A DNA stretch of 64,000 nucleotides from Bordetella parapertussis (GCA_945890495.1 CAMDCO010000006.1:1-64000); one strand, 5' to 3'; counted from the first letter of the stretch, positions 43,055 through 52,258 are shown. Notes: a model not told the origin generated them from the letters alone. Numbers and translations are program-made.

Positions 43055-43243
43055 ATGCAAGCAAATGTTGGCGGTGTAGACCGCATCCTGCGTATCGTTG
43101 TTGGCTTGGCCTTGGTCGCTTGGGCCGCCTTACTAGACGGCCCCATCTGGGCTTGGGCCGGTATTGTGCCGTTAGCCACGGGTGCCATCGGTTGGTGCCC
43201 GGCCTACCTGCCCTTTGGCATCAAGACCTGCAAGGTGAAGTAA
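43055..43243 (+). CDS. Small DUF2892 membrane protein
   Basis: A 62-residue protein with a typical DUF2892 pattern: MQANVGGVDRILRIVVGLAL, two hydrophobic segments, and a Cys-containing GWCPAYLPFGIKTCKVK end. GGAGG lies upstream of ATG 43055. The family (YgaP-like TM part) is membrane-bound with unknown function, sometimes beside sulfurtransferases. An intrinsic terminator follows. Confidence 0.85.
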   Translation: MQANVGGVDRILRIVVGLALVAWAALLDGPIWAWAGIVPLATGAIGWCPAYLPFGIKTCKVK

Positions 43244-43265
43244 TCGGCGTAACCGGCTTCATCCC

Positions 43266-43299
43266 CACAAAAAACCCGGCTCGCGCCGGGTTTTTTGTG
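43266..43299. terminator. Bidirectional intrinsic terminator
   Basis: A stem of ACCCGGC/GCCGGGT with loop TCGC is flanked by A6 on the left and T6 on the right, so it can stop transcription from the DUF2892 gene and from ilvA on the other strand. Confidence 0.92.
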
Positions 43300-43309
43300 T
43301 CCGGGGCCT

Positions 43310-44818
43310 TTACGCCAGAAACAGCTTGTACGCCGGGTTGCGGCTTTCGTTCCAATAGCGATAGCCCAAGCCATCCAAAAACTTCTGGAACTTGGCCTTG
43401 TCCTTGGGGGGAACCTGGACTCCACACAGCACGCGGCCATGGTCGGCACCGTGATTACGGTAATGAAACAGGCTGATGTTCCAGCCCGCATTCATGCTGT
43501 CCAAAAAGCGCATCAACGCACCGGGGCGCTCCGGAAACTCGAAGCGATAGATCACCTCGTTCTCGGCCTGCGGCGCACGGCCGCCCACGAGGTGGCGGAT
43601 GTGCAGCTTGGCCATCTCGTTTTCGGATAAATCCAGCACAGGGAAATCGTGTTTTTGCAAGGCGGCGACCAGCTTCTCACCCTCGGCACGGTTAGGCACC
43701 TGTACGCCCACATAGATATGCGCCACCGCCGGATCGTCAAAACGGTAGTTGAACTCGGTGATGCTGCGCGTGCCGAGCAGGTGACAGAAGGTACGGAAAC
43801 TACCCGGCCTTTCGGGGATCGTCACGGCCAGAACCGCTTCGCGCTTTTCACCCAGCTCGGCGCGTTCGGCCACAAAACGCAGGCGATCAAAGTTCATGTT
43901 GGCACCCGAGGCGATCGCCACGAGGTTCTTGCCCTTGGCCTTCTCGCGCGCCGCCCAGGCCTTGGCCCCAGCCACGCCCAACGCCCCCGCCGGTTCCAGA
44001 ATAGAGCGCGTGTCCTCAAACACATCCTTGATCGCGGCGCAGATGGCGTCGTTATCGACCCGAATGATCTCGTCCACAAACTGCTGGCAAAGGCGGAAGG
44101 TCTCTTCGCCCACCTCTTTCACCGCCACACCATCCGCAAACAGCCCGACCTGCGGCAAGCGCACGCGCTCTTTTTTGCACAGGCTGCGCGCCATCGCGTC
44201 GGCCTCTTCCGGCTCAACGCCAATCACCCGGATCTTGGGGTTCAGCCGCTTGAGATACACCGCGATGCCCGCGATCAGCCCGCCGCCACCGACCGGCACA
44301 AATACCGCATCGATCGGCTGGCGTGCCTGGCGCAACAATTCCATGGCGATAGTGCCCTGGCCGGCGATCACTTCCGGGTCATCATAGGGATGCACAAAGA
44401 CCTTTTTCTCGGCACGCGCCAAGGCCTTGGCATGGTGATAGGCCTCGTCGTACGAATCACCGTGCAGCACCACCGTGGCACCACGACTGGCCACCGCATC
44501 GATCTTGATCTGCGGCGTGGTCGCCGGCATCACGATGGTCGCCGCACAGCCCAACACCTGCGCCGACAAGGCCACGCCCTGCGCGTGATTGCCCGCCGAG
44601 GCCGCCACCACGCCGCGCTTTAACTGCGCCGGGGTCAGACTGGACATCTTGTTATAGGCCCCGCGCAGCTTGAACGAGAACACCGGCTGCAGATCCTCGC
44701 GTTTCAGCAACACCGTGTTGTTCAGCCGCCGCGATAGGTTCGTGGCCACTTCAAGCGGTGATTCGATCGCGACATCGTACACACGGGCAAGGAGGATTTT
44801 TTCTAGGTAATCGGTCAT
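43310..44818 (-). CDS. ilvA: Threonine ammonia-lyase, biosynthetic
   Basis: Converts threonine to 2-oxobutyrate for isoleucine synthesis. A 502-residue PLP enzyme with the PLP lysine in FSFKLRGAYNKM, the glycine-rich VPVGGGGLIAGIA, and two ACT-like regulatory domains in the C-terminal third (VTIPERPGSFRTFCHLLG and the later FEFPERPGALMRFLD), as expected for the feedback-inhibited form. It is divergent from rpiA. Confidence 0.95.
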   Translation of the reverse strand: MTDYLEKILLARVYDVAIESPLEVATNLSRRLNNTVLLKREDLQPVFSFKLRGAYNKMSSLTPAQLKRGVVAASAGNHAQGVALSAQVLGCAATIVMPATTPQIKIDAVASRGATVVLHGDSYDEAYHHAKALARAEKKVFVHPYDDPEVIAGQGTIAMELLRQARQPIDAVFVPVGGGGLIAGIAVYLKRLNPKIRVIGVEPEEADAMARSLCKKERVRLPQVGLFADGVAVKEVGEETFRLCQQFVDEIIRVDNDAICAAIKDVFEDTRSILEPAGALGVAGAKAWAAREKAKGKNLVAIASGANMNFDRLRFVAERAELGEKREAVLAVTIPERPGSFRTFCHLLGTRSITEFNYRFDDPAVAHIYVGVQVPNRAEGEKLVAALQKHDFPVLDLSENEMAKLHIRHLVGGRAPQAENEVIYRFEFPERPGALMRFLDSMNAGWNISLFHYRNHGADHGRVLCGVQVPPKDKAKFQKFLDGLGYRYWNESRNPAYKLFLA

Positions 44819-44891
44819 GGCAATTTGTATTAGACGGGCTTCCCCGCTATTCTGGCGGGATTCCGGATAACTTCATAGAGAGACGACAGAA

Positions 44892-45548
44892 ATGAACCAG
44901 GACGAATTAAAAAAAGCCGTTGCCCGCGCCGCCCTCGAACACATCCCCGCCGGCATCATTGGTGTCGGCACCGGCTCGACCGCCAACCATTTCATCGATG
45001 CCTTGGCCGACATCAAGGGCCGTATCGACGGCGCCGTAGCCTCGTCAGTCGCCACCGCCGAGCGCCTGAAAAAGATCGGCATCCCGGTGCTGGAACTCAA
45101 CAGCGTCGGCGAGATGGAGGTCTATGTCGATGGCGCCGATGAAATCACCCGTCACATGGCCATGATCAAGGGCGGCGGCGGGGCGCTCACCCGCGAAAAG
45201 ATCGTCGCCGCCTGCGCCAAGCGCTTCATCTGCATCGCTGACGACAGCAAGCTGGTCGATGTACTCGGTCAGTTCCCCCTGCCCGTTGAAGTCATCCCCA
45301 TGGCCCGCTCCTATGTCGCCCGCCAACTCGTCAAACTCGGCGGCAACCCGGTCCTGCGTGAAGGCTTCACCACCGACAACGGCAATGTCATCCTCGATGT
45401 TCACGGCATGAGCATCGTAGACCCCGTCGCCATGGAGTCCGCGATCAACCAGATCGTCGGCGTCGTCACCAATGGCCTGTTCGCCCACCGGGGTGCGGAT
45501 GTATTCCTGATGGGCACGCAGGATGGGGTCAAGACGCTGACGCGGTAA
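44892..45548 (+). CDS. rpiA: Ribose-5-phosphate isomerase A
   Basis: Pentose-phosphate enzyme interconverting ribose-5-P and ribulose-5-P. A 218-residue Rpi[36 protein letters not shown] and LDVHGM are diagnostic. ATG 44892 follows GAGAGACGACAGAA. It is divergent from ilvA across 73 bases carrying presumably both promoters. Confidence 0.95.
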   Translation: MNQDELKKAVARAALEHIPAGIIGVGTGSTANHFIDALADIKGRIDGAVASSVATAERLKKIGIPVLELNSVGEMEVYVDGADEITRHMAMIKGGGGALTREKIVAACAKRFICIADDSKLVDVLGQFPLPVEVIPMARSYVARQLVKLGGNPVLREGFTTDNGNVILDVHGMSIVDPVAMESAINQIVGVVTNGLFAHRGADVFLMGTQDGVKTLTR

Positions 45549-45572
45549 TTTTAAACACACAGAGAATCATCC

Positions 45573-46052
45573 ATGCACCCCAGCAAAACACTCCTTGCCT
45601 GCTTTCTGATGACCGCCTCCACGATTGCGACGGCCAAAGACAATCGCCAAACCCTGACGCTGTCCGAGGCCCAGCGCGGCCATGTTTACGCAGAGATGCA
45701 GGCCCTACTTTCCGGCACGCAAGGCATCCTGGCGGCGCTGGCGCGTGACGACATGGCGGCGGTAGCCAAACAAGCGCTGCCGCTGGGGATGGGGATGAAC
45801 CACAAAGCGGAGGATCATCTTCACGGGGTGCTGCCCAAGGATTTCATAACGCGGGGCATGGCCGTGCATCAGGCCTTTGATCAAATCGCCGCAGATGCGA
45901 CGGCTAAAAAGGACCCTAAGCTAACCCTACGGCAATTGAGCGAGACCCTGGGTCAATGCGTGGCCTGTCATGCCACCTATCAAATCCGCCCGACAGCCCG
46001 TTCCGAAAAACCGGCGCCCACCCAGCCGTCGGACCACGATCACCATCATTAG
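45573..46052 (+). CDS. Periplasmic c-type cytochrome, c'-like four-helix type
   Basis: A 159-residue protein with a signal peptide (MHPSKTLLACFLMTASTIATA), a helical body and one haem-binding CVACH at residues 129-133, placed near the C-terminus as in cytochrome c'/c556 proteins (followed by ATYQI). It ends in a His-rich tail (HDHHH). Function could be electron transfer or NO binding. The tail may bind metal. Its stop codon is immediately followed by a truncated DUF4160 frame. Confidence 0.82.
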   Translation: MHPSKTLLACFLMTASTIATAKDNRQTLTLSEAQRGHVYAEMQALLSGTQGILAALARDDMAAVAKQALPLGMGMNHKAEDHLHGVLPKDFITRGMAVHQAFDQIAADATAKKDPKLTLRQLSETLGQCVACHATYQIRPTARSEKPAPTQPSDHDHHH

Positions 46053-46171
46053 TACGAGGCGAAATCACCGATGGACGCCTCCCCAACAAAGCCGCAGTTA
46101 TCGTCAAGGAATGGTGCCAAAAGCATCAGGCCGGACTGCTGACCAACTGGAAAACACGCACAGCGTTTTGA
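46053..46171 (+). pseudogene. Truncated DUF4160 fragment
   Basis: Right after the cytochrome stop, the frame reads VRGEITDGRLPNKAAVIVKEWCQ...LLTNWKTRTAF and stops at 46171, matching the C-terminal half of DUF4160 proteins. The N-terminal half (with its FHA motif) is absent and no start or ribosome-binding site is apparent, so a deletion appears to have joined it to the cytochrome gene. It precedes an intact DUF2442 gene, the usual partner. Confidence 0.75.
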
Positions 46172-46203
46172 GCCCATGGAGCGCAGACCTGGAGCCGACC
46201 AAG

Positions 46204-46452
46204 ATGAATAAGATCATTCACGCCCGTTATTTTGGGCACTTTCAGATTGCATTGGAATTCTCCGACCATGCTGAAGGCGTCTTCGATGCCGCCGAACTGT
46301 TGACCCGACATGGCCCATTGCTCGATGCGCTGCGAGGCGAGGCCTATTTTCAGCGAGTTTTTATCGATGCCGGAGCCTTATGCTGGCCCAACGGGCTAGA
46401 GCTTTCACCGAGAAAGCTGCGTGCGCGCCTCAAGGAAACTGCACTTGCCTGA
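46204..46452 (+). CDS. DUF2442 domain protein
   Basis: An 82-residue protein beginning MNKIIHARYFGHFQIALEFSDHAEGVFDAAELL, the standard DUF2442 opening, and ending in LSPRKLRARL. DUF2442 genes regularly follow DUF4160 genes in a suspected toxin-antitoxin-like pair; here the DUF4160 half is broken, leaving this one orphaned. Function unknown. ATG 46204. Confidence 0.8.
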   Translation: MNKIIHARYFGHFQIALEFSDHAEGVFDAAELLTRHGPLLDALRGEAYFQRVFIDAGALCWPNGLELSPRKLRARLKETALA

Positions 46453-46900
46453 AACTTTACAAACAACAATCCCTATATCGCCCATAAACACCCTCCTCGC
46501 CCGTGTGGAGTGCTCTTACAAGGGCGAGACGGTCGTGCTGGAGGCCAGCATCGATCTGGATCGCCATCTAGCCAACAGTGAAGACGCGCCCTACTTTCAT
46601 CAGATCTTAGCCCGCGCGGGCGGGGTTGACCCCTATTCCTACCTGTACGAGGTCCTGGAGTCGGAGGAAATCCGCTTTTCACAACCCACCGGATTGGCGG
46701 TTGACTGTTGCGTGGAGGGCCGCTTCGACTGGGACGGCTTTGTACATCGTTCCCGTGAGGCACAGATCGTTCAAGCCGTTCAGGCAATTTCCGCGCGGGA
46801 GTTGGATGTGCCGGATCTGGATGCGCACACCGAGCTAAAGGCGGCCCTGTTGGCGGCCTATCATGAAGGCCTGCGTGTAGGACTGGCCGCCGGTCGATAA
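46445..46900 (+). CDS. Conserved-looking protein of unknown function
   Basis: About 151 residues, not recognised. TTG 46445 is a likely start, with AAGGA about 8 bases upstream, and overlaps the DUF2442 stop, so the two are translationally coupled. The protein is acidic and soluble, with VLEASIDLDRHLANSEDAPYFHQILARAGGVDPYSYLYEVLESEEIRFS in the middle and a C-terminal helical part. No signal or membrane segment is visible. It converges on yacG. Confidence 0.7.
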   Translation: MPETLQTTIPISPINTLLARVECSYKGETVVLEASIDLDRHLANSEDAPYFHQILARAGGVDPYSYLYEVLESEEIRFSQPTGLAVDCCVEGRFDWDGFVHRSREAQIVQAVQAISARELDVPDLDAHTELKAALLAAYHEGLRVGLAAGR

Positions 46901-46934
46901 GGCTGGCTATGCGCGATGGCGATTGAGCCTTCGC

Positions 46935-47114
46935 TCAGGTGATATCCGCATCAGGCCGGTCTTCCGCCGGAACGCGGTAGCCATCGCTGGCCCACTCGCC
47001 CAGATCAATCAGCTTGCAACGCTTGGAGCAAAACGGTCGGAAGGCGTTCTCAGGCCGCCATTCCACCGCCTGGCCACAGGTCGGACAGGCGACGATCTTG
47101 ACGGTGTCTGTCAT
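46935..47114 (-). CDS. yacG: DNA gyrase inhibitor YacG
   Basis: A small zinc-finger protein of about 59 residues: CPTCG near the N-terminus and FCSKRCK later, then [13 protein letters not shown]. YacG binds GyrB and inhibits gyrase. ATG 47114 (MTDTVKIV) is preferred; 47123 is possible. It normally follows coaE-zapD, so here it is relocated beside erpA. Confidence 0.9.
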   Translation of the reverse strand: MTDTVKIVACPTCGQAVEWRPENAFRPFCSKRCKLIDLGEWASDGYRVPAEDRPDADIT

Positions 47115-47182
47115 GGCAGTCATGGCCTTGCGCTCCATGAACAAGAGCGGCCTTCGCCGCCCTGTCGGGTTGACAGCCTGGA

Positions 47183-47521
47183 TCAGGCCGAGAAGGACGA
47201 ACCACAACCGCAGGTCGTGGTCGCGTTGGGATTACGAATCACGAACTGGGCGCCTTCCAAGCCTTCGCTGTAGTCGATCTCGGCACCGTTCATGTATTGC
47301 ATGCTCATGGAGTCGATCAACAGGGTCACGCCGTCCTTGGACATGGTGAAGTCATCTTCGTTCTGGGCTTCGTCAAAGGTGAAGCCGTACTGGAAGCCGG
47401 AACAACCGCCACCCGAAACGAACACGCGCAACTTCAGCTCGGGATTACCCTCTTCTTCGATCAGGGCCTTCACCTTGGCGACGGCGTTGTCGGTAAAATT
47501 CAACGGGGATGCGGCGGTCAT
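47183..47521 (-). CDS. erpA: Iron-sulfur cluster insertion protein ErpA
   Basis: A-type carrier that delivers [4Fe-4S] clusters, e.g. to IspG and IspH. A 112-residue HesB/IscA family protein with the three conserved cysteines ([11 protein letters not shown] and the C-terminal TTCGCGSSF). It is downstream of argC across the promoter region and has an IscR-like site in front (47537-47561). Its ISC-derived cargo serves the isoprenoid pathway begun by dxs. Confidence 0.95.
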   Translation of the reverse strand: MTAASPLNFTDNAVAKVKALIEEEGNPELKLRVFVSGGGCSGFQYGFTFDEAQNEDDFTMSKDGVTLLIDSMSMQYMNGAEIDYSEGLEGAQFVIRNPNATTTCGCGSSFSA

Positions 47522-47536
47522 GATGTACTCCAGATA

Positions 47537-47561
47537 AAGGTTGACTGATTTAGTATGCTAT
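47537..47561 (-). promoter_or_regulatory. Putative IscR type-1 binding site upstream of erpA
   Basis: On the minus strand the 25-base site reads ATAGCATACT followed by AAATCAGTCAACCTT. Against the E. coli type-1 consensus (ATASYYGACTRWWWYAGTCR..., 25 bases) I count 21 of 25 positions. It lies 16 bases upstream of the erpA ATG, overlapping the probable -10; TTGACC at 47574-47579 could be the -35. In E. coli, erpA is known to be IscR-regulated. Confidence 0.6.
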
Positions 47562-47580
47562 AAAAAACCGGCCCGGTCAA

Positions 47581-48609
47581 TCAGGGCATGACCGGTATCT
47601 GGGTCAGTCCTAGCGTTTCTTCAAGCCCAAACATCAAATTCATATTCTGCACCGCTTGGCCGGCCGCACCTTTGACCAGATTGTCGATGACCGACAGGAT
47701 CACCACGGTATCCCCGCCCTGGGGGCGGTGCACGGCGATACGGCACAGGTTCGAGGCGCGCACCGAGCGGGTTTCGGGATGGCCCTTGGCCGGTAGCACA
47801 TCGACGAAATACTCGTGGGCGTAGCGTTGCTCAAACAGCGCTTGCAGGTCGACATCTTTCGTTAGCCGGGCGTACAGCGTGGCGTGGATGCCACGAATCA
47901 GCGGCGTCAGGTGCGGCACAAAGGTGAGATTAACATCGTGTCCGGCCATGCGCGCCAGGCCCTGACGAATCTCCGGTTGATGCCGATGGCCCGGTACCGC
48001 GTAGGCCTTGAAATTGTCGCTGGCCTCGGGGAACAGGGTGGGCACCTCGGCCTTGCGACCGGCACCCGACACGCCGGATTTACAATCGGCGACCAGAAAG
48101 TTCGTATCAATCACACCCGCCTCGATCAAGGGCATAAAACCCAGTTGCGCGGCGGTCGGGTAGCAACCGGGGTTGGCAATCAGGCGTGCGCCCTTGATTT
48201 GTGCGCGGTTAATCTCCGGCAGACCGTAAACCGCCTCGGCCACCAAGTCCGGGCAGGCATGCTCCATGCCATACCACTTCGACCACACCTCAATGTCGGG
48301 AATCCGGAAATCAGCGGCCAGATCAATCACCTTAACGCCGGCGTCAAGCAACTCGCGCGTCTGGGTCATGGCCACGCCGTTGGGGGTGGCAAAGAAAACC
48401 ACATCGCAGCCCTTGAGATTGGCATCGTCCGGTGTGGAAAAGGCCAAGTCAACGCGCCCGCGCAGCGAAGGAAACATCTCGGCGACCGGCATCCCGGCCT
48501 CCTTGCGCGAGGTAATAGCGGTCAACGCCACGCCTGGATGCTGAGCCAGTAAACGCAACAACTCCACACCGGTGTAACCGGTCCCGCCAACAATACCTAC
48601 CTTGATCAT
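47581..48609 (-). CDS. argC: N-acetyl-gamma-glutamyl-phosphate reductase
   Basis: Third step of arginine synthesis. A 342-residue NADPH-dependent reductase with [14 protein letters not shown] at the N-terminus and the active-site Cys in [15 protein letters not shown] 48609. It follows rpsI after an intrinsic terminator and so has its own promoter in 48610-48651. Confidence 0.95.
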   Translation of the reverse strand: MIKVGIVGGTGYTGVELLRLLAQHPGVALTAITSRKEAGMPVAEMFPSLRGRVDLAFSTPDDANLKGCDVVFFATPNGVAMTQTRELLDAGVKVIDLAADFRIPDIEVWSKWYGMEHACPDLVAEAVYGLPEINRAQIKGARLIANPGCYPTAAQLGFMPLIEAGVIDTNFLVADCKSGVSGAGRKAEVPTLFPEASDNFKAYAVPGHRHQPEIRQGLARMAGHDVNLTFVPHLTPLIRGIHATLYARLTKDVDLQALFEQRYAHEYFVDVLPAKGHPETRSVRASNLCRIAVHRPQGGDTVVILSVIDNLVKGAAGQAVQNMNLMFGLEETLGLTQIPVMP

Positions 48610-48651
48610 GTTTTAGCCTCAAAAAACGGATACCCGAGGATATACCGGCAA

Positions 48652-48684
48652 CAAAAAAGCCGCCATCGCGGGCGGCTTTTTTTG
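48652..48684 (-). terminator. Intrinsic terminator after rpsI
   Basis: AAAAAAGCCGCC, a short loop and GGGCGGCTTTTTTT form a strong G+C stem with poly-A/poly-T flanks between the rpsI stop (48695) and the argC start. Confidence 0.92.
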
Positions 48685-48694
48685 CGTGCAGCAA

Positions 48695-49087
48695 TTAACG
48701 CTTGGAGAACTGCTTGCGACGACGGGCCTTGCGCAGACCGACCTTCTTACGCTCAACTTCACGAGCGTCACGAGTCACCAGACCCGCGGCCTTGAGCGGC
48801 GGCTTGAGGGCGGCGTCAAAGTCGATCAAGGCGCGGGTAATGCCATGACGCACGGCACCGGCCTGGCCGGACTCACCGCCACCGTTGACATTAACCATAA
48901 TGTCAAAGCTGGCGAGGCGGTCAACGAGAACCAGCGGCTGACGCACGATCATGCGGCCGGTCTCGCGGGCGAAGTATTCGTCCACCGGCTTGCCGTTGAC
49001 GACGATCTGGCCAGAGCCAGCCTTGACGAAGACGCGGGCAACCGAGCTCTTGCGGCGGCCGGTCCCGTAATAATATTCACCGATCAT
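48695..49087 (-). CDS. rpsI: 30S ribosomal protein S9
   Basis: A 130-residue protein with [15 protein letters not shown] at the start and the positively charged C-terminal tail [17 protein letters not shown] that reaches the ribosomal P site. It is 9 bases downstream of rplM. Confidence 0.98.
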   Translation of the reverse strand: MIGEYYYGTGRRKSSVARVFVKAGSGQIVVNGKPVDEYFARETGRMIVRQPLVLVDRLASFDIMVNVNGGGESGQAGAVRHGITRALIDFDAALKPPLKAAGLVTRDAREVERKKVGLRKARRRKQFSKR

Positions 49088-49096
49088 GTGCGTGCC

Positions 49097-49525
49097 TTAA
49101 ATAGAGAGTGTTTGCGGTTGCTGTGCGGTATGCGGGTGTTCGCCACCGGCATAGACCTTCAGCTTCTTCAGCATGGCGTAGCCCAACGGGCCCTTCGGCA
49201 GCATGCCCTTGACAGCAAGCTCCAGGGCGCGGCCCGGGTGCTTGTCCTGCATCTTGGCGAAGGTGGTCTCACGAATACCGCCCGGGTAGGTCGTGTGACG
49301 ATAATAAATCTTGCCTTCGTCCTTGGCACCGGTCACACGCAGCTTCTCGACATTGACCACGACGATGTAATCGCCGGTATCGCAGTGCGGCGTATAGATG
49401 GGCTTATGCTTGCCGCGCAAACGACGCGCAATCTCGGAGGCAAGGCGACCAAGCACCTTGTCGTGGGCATCTACTACAAACCAGCCGTGCACGACTTCGT
49501 GCGGCTTAGCGGAAAAGGTCTTCAT
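49097..49525 (-). CDS. rplM: 50S ribosomal protein L13
   Basis: A 142-residue protein with [28 protein letters not shown] and [22 protein letters not shown], standard L13. It starts the rplM-rpsI operon. The 225-base gap to the next gene, 49526-49750, must hold the operon promoter; I see no further feature there. Confidence 0.98.
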   Translation of the reverse strand: MKTFSAKPHEVVHGWFVVDAHDKVLGRLASEIARRLRGKHKPIYTPHCDTGDYIVVVNVEKLRVTGAKDEGKIYYRHTTYPGGIRETTFAKMQDKHPGRALELAVKGMLPKGPLGYAMLKKLKVYAGGEHPHTAQQPQTLSI

Positions 49526-49750
49526 GGCCTGTCCTTAACGGTTACTGTTGGCTCTTCTGGGGCATACACCCAAGCGAAGAACCGCTGAATCTGGGAAAGC
49601 GTCGGATTGTATGGGAATCCACTGCTGCGTGTCAAACCCATCTCACACCCAATCTCACACGCGTCTCACCTGCGTTGAGTTTTCTGCACACCAAACACCT
49701 CTAGGCGCCCAATATCCTATGCCGATCCATCTCGTGGATAATGCCTCTCC

Positions 49751-50524
49751 ATGAATACCGGCTTCCTCCTTACCAACCTCATCGCGGCCTTGCTGTTGCC
49801 GCCGCTCAACCTCATCCTGGTCGGTCTCCTGGGCCTGTGGTTCTTGCGCGCCACGGCAAAGCGCCGCCGCGTCCTGCTCGGCAAGACGCTGATCCTCATC
49901 GCCCTGCTAGGCATCGGTCTCTTGTCCACGCCGTGGATCGCCAAGCGCTATCTCGCCGCATTCGAGGCCCCCGCCCTGACGCAAATCGACCGCAACGCGG
50001 CGGATGCCATCGTCATCTTGGGCGGCGGGAAATACCGCAATGCGCCCGAGTTTGGCGCGGACAACATCAAGGGCGAATCCTTGGAACGGCTGCGCTACGG
50101 CGCGCACCTGGCGCGCCAAACTGGCAAACCCATCCTGGTCACCGGCGGTGCGCCCGACGGCGGGCTGGCCGAGGCGCCGCTGATGCAGGCGGTGCTGGAG
50201 CACGATTTCCGCGTCAAGGCCCGCTGGATCGAGGATCGTTCCGACAACACCCGCGAGAACGCCGCCTATTCGGCCGAAATGCTGAAAAAAGCGGGGGTCA
50301 CCCGCATCTGGCTGGTCAGTCAGGCCTGGCACCTGCCACGCGCCATTCCCGAGTTCGAACGCCACGGCCTGACCGTCATCGCCGCTGGCACGGGCTTCGT
50401 GAACACGGCACCGACAACCCCGCTGGATTTTGTGCCTAACGGGGGCTATCTACGCCTCAGTCACCACGCCACCCACGAGGCCATTGGCCGGGCCTGGTAT
50501 CGTCTGCGGGCCCTCTTTAACTAA
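49751..50524 (+). CDS. YdcF-family (DUF218) membrane protein
   Basis: A 257-residue protein with two N-terminal membrane segments and a DUF218 domain: DAIVILGGG, ILVTGG, the acidic EDRSDNTRENA and VSQAWHLPRA. The family includes SanA, YdcF and ElyC, which affect envelope integrity and vancomycin sensitivity. ATG 49751 is divergent from rplM. The exact reaction is unknown. Confidence 0.85.
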   Translation: MNTGFLLTNLIAALLLPPLNLILVGLLGLWFLRATAKRRRVLLGKTLILIALLGIGLLSTPWIAKRYLAAFEAPALTQIDRNAADAIVILGGGKYRNAPEFGADNIKGESLERLRYGAHLARQTGKPILVTGGAPDGGLAEAPLMQAVLEHDFRVKARWIEDRSDNTRENAAYSAEMLKKAGVTRIWLVSQAWHLPRAIPEFERHGLTVIAAGTGFVNTAPTTPLDFVPNGGYLRLSHHATHEAIGRAWYRLRALFN

Positions 50525-50538
50525 TAGGAACTGACACA

Positions 50539-50958
50539 ATGAAAACGCGCGTGAAATGGGTTGAGGATGTCTGCTTCATGGGCGAGGCCGACAGCGGCCA
50601 TGCCGTCATCATGGATGGCTCGCCCGAGATTGGCGGGCGCAACCTGGGGCCGCGCCCCATGGAACTCCTGCTCATGGGCACGGGCGGTTGCACCTCGGTG
50701 GATGTGATCATGATCCTCAAGAAGAGCCGTCAGGATGTCACCGCCTGCGAGGTCGCCATCGAGGCCGACCGCGCCGACGATCACCCCAAGGTATTCACCC
50801 GGATACACATGCACTTCACCGTAAAGGGCCGCAACCTCAAGCCCGAGATCGTCGATCGCGCCATCAAGCTATCGGCCGAAAAATACTGTTCAGCCAGCAT
50901 CATCCTCGGAAAGACGGCGGTGATGACGCACGATTTCGAGATCATCGAAGCGGCGTAG
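50539..50958 (+). CDS. OsmC family protein (YhfA type)
   Basis: A 139-residue OsmC-fold protein. The two redox cysteines are visible in TGGCTSVDVIMIL and YCSASII. Family members reduce organic hydroperoxides, though the YhfA subgroup is less well characterised. It is 14 bases after the YdcF gene and probably co-transcribed. Confidence 0.87.
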   Translation: MKTRVKWVEDVCFMGEADSGHAVIMDGSPEIGGRNLGPRPMELLLMGTGGCTSVDVIMILKKSRQDVTACEVAIEADRADDHPKVFTRIHMHFTVKGRNLKPEIVDRAIKLSAEKYCSASIILGKTAVMTHDFEIIEAA

Positions 50959-50972
50959 CTGAAACCAAACCA

Positions 50973-51650
50973 TCACACCCGATAAACCAGCGCCTTCATC
51001 ACCTTCGCCATCCCTTGCATGGCGAACTTGACCGGCGCAGGCAGCGGCGCGCCGCCGTGGGCCACGGCGGTGTCGGCATGTTTCGCCTCATCCACCTTCA
51101 TCTGCTGCACCACGGCACGACTTTTTTGATCCTGCTGCGGCAGCCATTCGAGATGATCGTTGAGGTGGCCTTCCACCTGCCGCTCGGTCTCGGCCAGAAA
51201 GCCCAGATTCCACTTGTCGCCCAGGGCCCCGGCGAACATGCCGAGGCCAAACGAGCCGGCGTACCACAGCGGATTAGAGAGGCTCTTGTGGCTACCTAAG
51301 GCATCCAAGCGCTTTTCGCACCAGGCCAGATGTTCGGTTTCTTCGGCCGCCGCTTCAACCAGCGCCTTTTGCACGGCGCCATTGCGCGCGGTCAGCGCCT
51401 GCCCAGCGTACAGCGCCTGGGCACACACCTCGCCGGTATGATTGATACGCATCAGCCCAGCGGCGTGGCGGCGTTCAGCCTCGGATAATTCGCCCTCTGG
51501 CAGGGCCGCATCGGGATACGGGCGGCGCGACTGCGCGCTGGCAAACACCGTACGCAAGGCGTTGTCGAACTGGAGGATGACCTGCTCAGGCGTGGGCAAC
51601 GGCAATGGCAATGGCAATGGCAATGGCAATGGCAATGGCAATGGCAACAT
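50973..51650 (-). CDS. coq7: Ubiquinone di-iron hydroxylase Coq7
   Basis: Converts demethoxyubiquinone to demethylubiquinone. About 225 residues with di-iron ligands in [35 protein letters not shown] and [10 protein letters not shown]. The N-terminus is odd: it begins M followed by nine LP pairs made by a hexanucleotide repeat (51595-51648), and normal homology begins only at [17 protein letters not shown] 51650 is my choice; several TTG codons within the repeat are alternatives. It is next to ubiX, a related quinone gene. Confidence 0.9.
   Translation of the reverse strand: MLPLPLPLPLPLPLPLPLPTPEQVILQFDNALRTVFASAQSRRPYPDAALPEGELSEAERRHAAGLMRINHTGEVCAQALYAGQALTARNGAVQKALVEAAAEETEHLAWCEKRLDALGSHKSLSNPLWYAGSFGLGMFAGALGDKWNLGFLAETERQVEGHLNDHLEWLPQQDQKSRAVVQQMKVDEAKHADTAVAHGGAPLPAPVKFAMQGMAKVMKALVYRV
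51595..51648. repeat. Hexanucleotide microsatellite (GGCAAT)n in the start of coq7
   Basis: Seven perfect GGCAAT units (51601-51642) with GGCAAC on each side, nine units in all. On the coding strand every unit reads as Pro-Leu (CCA TTG), so each offers a TTG that could serve as a start codon. Changes in copy number would alter the protein by two residues without a frameshift. Confidence 0.9.
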
Positions 51651-51652
51651 AT

Positions 51653-52258
51653 TCAATCTTTCAAATTTCCCCAGCGGGGGATCAGGGTCTGCGCCACCCC
51701 TAACTGGTCAAGGATGCGCGCGACCACAAAGTCAACGATCTCTTCAACGCGTTTGGGATGGTAATAAAAACCGGGATTGGCCGGGAGGATCACCGCGCCC
51801 GCCTCAGCCAGTTGCGTCATGTTGCGCAAGTGGATGAGCGAAAATGGCGTTTCGCGCGGCACCAGGATCAGCGGCCGACGCTCTTTAAGCATCACATCAG
51901 CGGCGCGTGCAATCAGGTTATCAGCCAAGCCATGTGCCACGGCCGCCAGGGTGCCCATACTGCACGGGCAGATCACCATAGCATCGGCCGCACCGCTGCC
52001 GGAAGCCAAGGGCGAGAACCACTCCTTCTCGCCATACGCCATCAGCTCAGCCCTGCCCGCGTAGCGTTGCTGGAGGAGATCCACCAGCGCGGCGTTTTCC
52101 GTCGGCAGGTTCAGATCCATCTCTTGCTTAAGCACGATGCGCGCCGCCTGCGACAGCATCAGGCTGACGCGACAGTCCGCCGCCCGCAAGCATTCCAGCA
52201 GACGCAACCCGTAGGCGGCACCAGAGGCACCCGTCAGCGCAAGGGCAATGTGTTTCAT
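51653..52258 (-). CDS. ubiX: Flavin prenyltransferase UbiX
   Basis: Makes prenylated FMN for the decarboxylase UbiD in ubiquinone synthesis. A 201-residue flavoprotein starting [22 protein letters not shown], with [26 protein letters not shown] and the late [14 protein letters not shown], all diagnostic. ATG 52258 overlaps the Gx transporter stop (ATGA); the 40-codon upstream extension is rejected. Confidence 0.94.
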   Translation of the reverse strand: MKHIALALTGASGAAYGLRLLECLRAADCRVSLMLSQAARIVLKQEMDLNLPTENAALVDLLQQRYAGRAELMAYGEKEWFSPLASGSGAADAMVICPCSMGTLAAVAHGLADNLIARAADVMLKERRPLILVPRETPFSLIHLRNMTQLAEAGAVILPANPGFYYHPKRVEEIVDFVVARILDQLGVAQTLIPRWGNLKD

